64,000 nucleotides of DNA, from contig NZ_CP107006.1 in assembly GCF_022867795.2 (NCBI RefSeq), forward strand, positions 5,890,001 through 5,954,000, in the 5' to 3' direction. Source of the DNA: Chitinophaga horti (GTDB lineage: Bacteria; Bacteroidota; Bacteroidia; Chitinophagales; Chitinophagaceae). Each line of letters opens with the position of its first letter. The first letter of the stretch is position 1. Position numbers and translations under genes: made by a program. Under the pieces are notes generated by a model that saw only the letters and a list, made by a program, of their open reading frames with translations, ran no database searches and was not told the DNA's origin. Positions 60,900 to 64,000 of the stretch are shown here, piece after piece.

Positions 60900-61796
60900 A
60901 TGATGAAACACTATTTTAACACCAACAAAGTGTTGGCGCTTGGCGTACTGGCTGTTACAAGCGTATCTATTTTCTTTGCATGTAAAAAAGATGACAAGGT
61001 AGCCGACAACAAAGAGGAAACCAAAACCCTCGCGGCTGCTGAAGTCAATGCGGCTGTAGGGGCGCTTTATGAAGATGCGTTTAATGTAACGGTGAATGCC
61101 AGTGCTTCCGAAGATAATCTTAACAAAAATCAAGGACGTATAGCGGCTGGCGGCCAATATAAGACAGGCACGATCTGTCCGGGTATGGGCATCAGTGTTT
61201 CGCCCATAGAGTTTGGCATATGGCCTAAAACGGTGACGATCGATTTCGGTACCGGTTGTACGGTAGGTCAACGTACACGCAAAGGCAAAATAGTCATTGA
61301 AATCAGCAAAATTCTTTTCACAAGCGGTGCTATAGCCAAACTGACGTTCGAGAACTATTCTGTTAACGGCATCAAAGTAGAAGGTACTCAGCTTATCACG
61401 AACACATCTTCTAACATGGGATTCAGCTTCACCTACACCGTGACAGGTGGTAAAGCCACTTATCCTGATAACAGCGTTTACACTTACGTTACCAACCGCA
61501 CCATCGCACAAACCGAAGGCAGCGAAACGTTACTGGACCTCGGCGACGACGCCTACGGCCTCTCCGGTACTGCCACCGTTAGCTACACCGACTCCACCAA
61601 CGCTGTAACGACTGCTAACTTCAACACGAAAGCAACGCTCATCAAAAAAGCAGATTGCCCTTATGTAGCAGAAGGCATTCTCGAAATCGCGCTGAATAAC
61701 ATCAAAGGCACGATCGACTACGGTAAAAAAGAAACCTGCGATAACAAAGCCACGCTCACCGTGGGCGACAAATCCAAAGAAATTACACTTCCCTAA
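60900..61796 (+). CDS. Lipoprotein of unknown function
   Basis: A 298-residue lipoprotein. The N terminus (MMKHYFNTNKVLALGVLAVTSVSIFFAC) carries a lipobox with Cys28 followed by KKDDK. The rest is beta-rich and Gly/Thr-rich (SPIEFGIWPKTVTIDFGTGCTVGQRTRKGKIVIEISK, VNGIKVEGTQLITNTSS, GLSGTATVSYTD), resembling surface lipoproteins of Bacteroidota. It has four or so cysteines that could pair. Function unknown. Confidence 0.82.
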   Translation: MMKHYFNTNKVLALGVLAVTSVSIFFACKKDDKVADNKEETKTLAAAEVNAAVGALYEDAFNVTVNASASEDNLNKNQGRIAAGGQYKTGTICPGMGISVSPIEFGIWPKTVTIDFGTGCTVGQRTRKGKIVIEISKILFTSGAIAKLTFENYSVNGIKVEGTQLITNTSSNMGFSFTYTVTGGKATYPDNSVYTYVTNRTIAQTEGSETLLDLGDDAYGLSGTATVSYTDSTNAVTTANFNTKATLIKKADCPYVAEGILEIALNNIKGTIDYGKKETCDNKATLTVGDKSKEITLP

Positions 61797-61820
61797 AACA
61801 GAAGGAATTTATACACTACA

Positions 61821-61847
61821 GATGGCTGGGCGTAATGCCCGGCCATC
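61821..61847. terminator. Hairpin between convergent lipoprotein and deacetylase genes
   Basis: An 11-bp stem GATGGCTGGGC / GCCCGGCCATC with loop GTAAT (one T-G pair). No T-run follows on either strand, so terminator function is less sure. Confidence 0.55.
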
Positions 61848-61848
61848 G

Positions 61849-62490
61849 TCAATTGAGGGCACGATATTGTGGCAACGCTTCCATGCGTAACCCTTCCTTC
61901 TTACAATAGGCGAGCACCCGCGGCAACGCATACTCCAGCCGCTCCCAGGCTTTCGTACTGTCGTGAAATACGATGATCGACCCTTTCTGCAATTTAAACA
62001 CCACGTTCTGCAAACACTGCTCGCCGCTGATAGCGGTATCGAAATCGGCACTCAGCACATCCCACATAATGATGTGAAAAGGCGTTTGCTGCTGCTTCAA
62101 TTGTCTTATCTGAAAAGGAGAAATGCGGCCGTAAGGCGGACGAAATAAATTACTGCGGATGTATTGACCTGCTGTATGAATGTTCGCGAGATAGGCTTTA
62201 GTCCCCGTCTTCCAGCCGTTCAGGTGGTTATGGGTATGGTTGCCCACGGCATGCCCTTCCGATAAAATACGCTGGTAAATCTCCGGCTGCTCCACCACAT
62301 TTTTGCCGATGCAGAAAAAAGTGCCCTTTGCGTCGTACTGTTTCAGTTGGTCCAGTACGAACGGCGTAGCCTGTGGGTGCGGACCGTCGTCAAAGGTGAA
62401 ATAAACCACGGGGGCGGTGGGTGAGAGGCTCCAGGTACAGCTGCTGTAAAGGCTTTTAAGTAGGGTGGGCGTTTTGGTAAAATAGAACAT
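61849..62490 (-). CDS. Polysaccharide deacetylase (NodB domain, CE4)
   Basis: A 213-residue NodB-type deacetylase removing acetyl groups from chitin-like or peptidoglycan sugars. VVYFTFDDGPHPQATPFVLDQL (about 29-50) has the motif 1 Asp pair, GHAVGNHTHNHLNGW (about 77-91) the zinc His pair, and FRPPYGRISPFQIRQL the motif 3 segment. Only a short N-terminal segment precedes the domain, with a weakly hydrophobic stretch and no clear signal peptide. It is divergent from gltX. Confidence 0.92.
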   Translation of the reverse strand: MFYFTKTPTLLKSLYSSCTWSLSPTAPVVYFTFDDGPHPQATPFVLDQLKQYDAKGTFFCIGKNVVEQPEIYQRILSEGHAVGNHTHNHLNGWKTGTKAYLANIHTAGQYIRSNLFRPPYGRISPFQIRQLKQQQTPFHIIMWDVLSADFDTAISGEQCLQNVVFKLQKGSIIVFHDSTKAWERLEYALPRVLAYCKKEGLRMEALPQYRALN

Positions 62491-62540
62491 ATGCTTGCCG
62501 GTAAATACGCGCTAAAAGTACCTATAATAAACCATTTGTT

Positions 62541-62548
62541 TACCTTTG
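62541..62548 (+). promoter_or_regulatory. gltX -7 box very close to the start codon
   Basis: TACCTTTG ends only 6 bp before the ATG at 62555, so an RNA starting at the usual distance would have almost no 5' leader. No -33 TTTG lies at the consensus distance. Confidence 0.45.
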
Positions 62549-62554
62549 CGGCCT

Positions 62555-64000
62555 ATGGAACAGAAAAAAGTAAGGGTACGTTTTGCACCGAGCCCTACGG
62601 GCGGCCTTCACCTGGGAGGTGTTCGTACGGTGCTGTTCAATTATTTGTTCGCCAGGCAGCACGGCGGTGATTTTGTGCTGCGTATTGAAGATACTGATCA
62701 AACCCGTTTCGTTGCCGGAGCGGAAGAATATATACAGGAATGCCTTCGCTGGTGCGGCCTCGTGCCCGACGAAGACCCGGTAAAAGGCGGCCCTTTCGCC
62801 CCTTACCGCCAGAGTGAGCGTAAGCCAATGTACCGCGAGTATGCCGGGCAGCTCATCAAAGCCGGTCACGCCTATTACGCTTTCGACTCCCCGGAGGAGC
62901 TGGAGGCTATGCGTGAAGTGGAGAAAGCCAAAGGCAATCACGCCCCGCAATACAACCGCGCTATCCGCAGCACGATGCGTAACTCTTTCACGCTTTCCGA
63001 AACGGAAGTGGCCGAACTGCTGGAGAAAGGCGCTCCGCACGTGGTGCGCATCAACATGCCCGAAAACGAGGACGTGTCTTTCACCGATATGATCCGCGGC
63101 ACGGTGACTTTCAACACTTCGACCTTAGATGATAAAGTACTGCTGAAGGCCGACGGTATGCCTACGTATCACCTCGCGGTGGTGGTAGACGATTACCTGA
63201 TGAAGATCTCACACGCTTTCCGCGGCGAAGAATGGCTGCCTTCTGCACCTATTCACATCCTGTTATGGCGCTACTTCGGCTGGGAAAATGACATGCCGCA
63301 ATGGGCGCACCTCCCGCTGATCCTGAAGCCCGATGGTAACGGAAAACTCAGCAAACGTGACGGCGACCGCCTGGGCTTCCCGGTGTATGCTATGAACTGG
63401 GGCGTGCCTGGTAGCGAGACTTTCACCCGTGGTTTCCGCGAAATGGGTTTCCTGCCCGAAGCGTTCATCAACATGCTGGTAATGCTCGGTTGGAACGACG
63501 GTTCCGGCCAGGAAATATTCAGCCTCGACGAACTTATTAAACGTTTCTCCATCGAACGTGTTCACAAGGGCGGTGCGAAGTTCGATTTCGATAAAGCAAA
63601 ATGGTTCAACCAGCAGTATATCCAAAAAGCGGATAACGCAGTACTGGCCCAACTCTTCCAGCCCGTGTTGCAGGAAAAAGGCATCACTGCCGATCCGTCT
63701 TTCACCGAAAAAATCACCGGACTCGTAAAAGAACGCTGCCAGTTCGTCAACGAGATATGGGACCATGGTTTCTACTTTTTCCAGAAGCCCGAAGCCATCG
63801 ATGCCGACGCCGTAAAGCCAAAATGGACGCCCGAAAAGCAACAGTTCTTCGAAGAATGGGCCGCCAGCTTCGACCAGCTGCCCGACTTTAACGCCGTTGC
63901 CCTCGAGGAAAGCTTCAAACAACTTGCTACTGCTAAAAGCATCAAACCCGGAGAGTTGCAAATGCCTTTCCGCATTATGCTCTGCGGCGGCAAATTCGGC
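62555..64000 (+). CDS. gltX: Glutamyl-tRNA synthetase (partial, runs past the window end)
   Basis: The first 482 codons of a class I glutamyl-tRNA synthetase. RVRFAPSPTGGLHLGGVRTVLFNYLFARQ contains the HIGH-type signature (HLGG), and NGKLSKRDGDRLGFPV contains the KMSKS-type motif (KLSKR). The enzyme charges tRNA-Glu. The full family length is about 500 residues, so only the last part of the anticodon-binding domain is missing. The reading frame is open to base 64000. Confidence 0.97.
   Translation, partial: MEQKKVRVRFAPSPTGGLHLGGVRTVLFNYLFARQHGGDFVLRIEDTDQTRFVAGAEEYIQECLRWCGLVPDEDPVKGGPFAPYRQSERKPMYREYAGQLIKAGHAYYAFDSPEELEAMREVEKAKGNHAPQYNRAIRSTMRNSFTLSETEVAELLEKGAPHVVRINMPENEDVSFTDMIRGTVTFNTSTLDDKVLLKADGMPTYHLAVVVDDYLMKISHAFRGEEWLPSAPIHILLWRYFGWENDMPQWAHLPLILKPDGNGKLSKRDGDRLGFPVYAMNWGVPGSETFTRGFREMGFLPEAFINMLVMLGWNDGSGQEIFSLDELIKRFSIERVHKGGAKFDFDKAKWFNQQYIQKADNAVLAQLFQPVLQEKGITADPSFTEKITGLVKERCQFVNEIWDHGFYFFQKPEAIDADAVKPKWTPEKQQFFEEWAASFDQLPDFNAVALEESFKQLATAKSIKPGELQMPFRIMLCGGKFG

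Overview
The window is 64 kb of chromosome from a Bacteroidota bacterium, most likely a Chitinophagaceae member (Chitinophaga-like). The evidence is: Bacteroidota-type promoters (TTTG, 19 bp, TAnnTTTG) before several genes, most clearly before frr; a type IX secretion (T9SS type B) surface protein; the acpP-fabF-rnc block; a bacterial GGGP-synthase homologue; many LytS/LytTR, PAS and hybrid histidine kinases; and family proteins such as DUF3078, TIGR02117 and GEVED. Most of the window is ordinary chromosomal backbone with repeat-rich intergenic patches.

Layout. 0-6 kb: cell-wall glycosyltransferase, frr, PPK2, mscL, DUF3078 protein and scpA, overlapped by an AraC regulator. 6-10.8 kb: a stress/redox block (pirin, YceI, nitroreductase, OsmC, second pirin, Dps). 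Both pirin genes have the same 33-bp element just upstream of the -33 promoter box, probably the site of the adjacent AraC regulator. 10.8-18.3 kb: PAS protein, PaaE-like reductase and dxs on the minus strand, a LytS/LytTR pair on the plus strand, then GGGP synthase. 18.6-22 kb: a large B12-dependent ribonucleotide reductase. 22-23.35 kb: a gene-poor island with a 100-bp dyad of 11-bp units, six helically phased GAGTCCAA units, transposon-end-like repeats and a dispersed 24-bp repeat. 23.35-32.3 kb: secreted and membrane proteins, PRPP synthetase and an RND efflux operon. 32.7-38.4 kb: acpP-fabF-rnc, a WYL regulator with its probable target, a second repeat-rich gap (36.7-37.5 kb) and an EamA transporter. 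38.5-47.8 kb: a signalling block with a LuxR-type regulator and HisKA_2 kinase, then a triple-receiver hybrid kinase, receiver, CheR, CheB and a convergent receiver-PAS kinase. 48-64 kb: T9SS protein, purU, lipoproteins, an HxlR/DUF2306 divergent pair around a perfect 20-bp palindrome, GH43, cupin with AraC regulator, tRNA-Ser, asparaginase, TatD, a NodB deacetylase and the first 482 codons of gltX.

Four genes (second pirin, LytTR regulator, TolC-like protein, EamA transporter) are each broken by one missing base. Three of the four sites are homopolymer runs and all four shifts go the same way, so sequencing or consensus error is the most economical explanation, although real mutation or slippage cannot be excluded from sequence alone.

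The least explained parts are the phased repeat island at 22.7-23.25 kb, the tandem non-coding modules and MITE-like element at 36.8-37.46 kb, the structured leader before the hybrid kinase at 40.6 kb, and the paired AraC-type sites.
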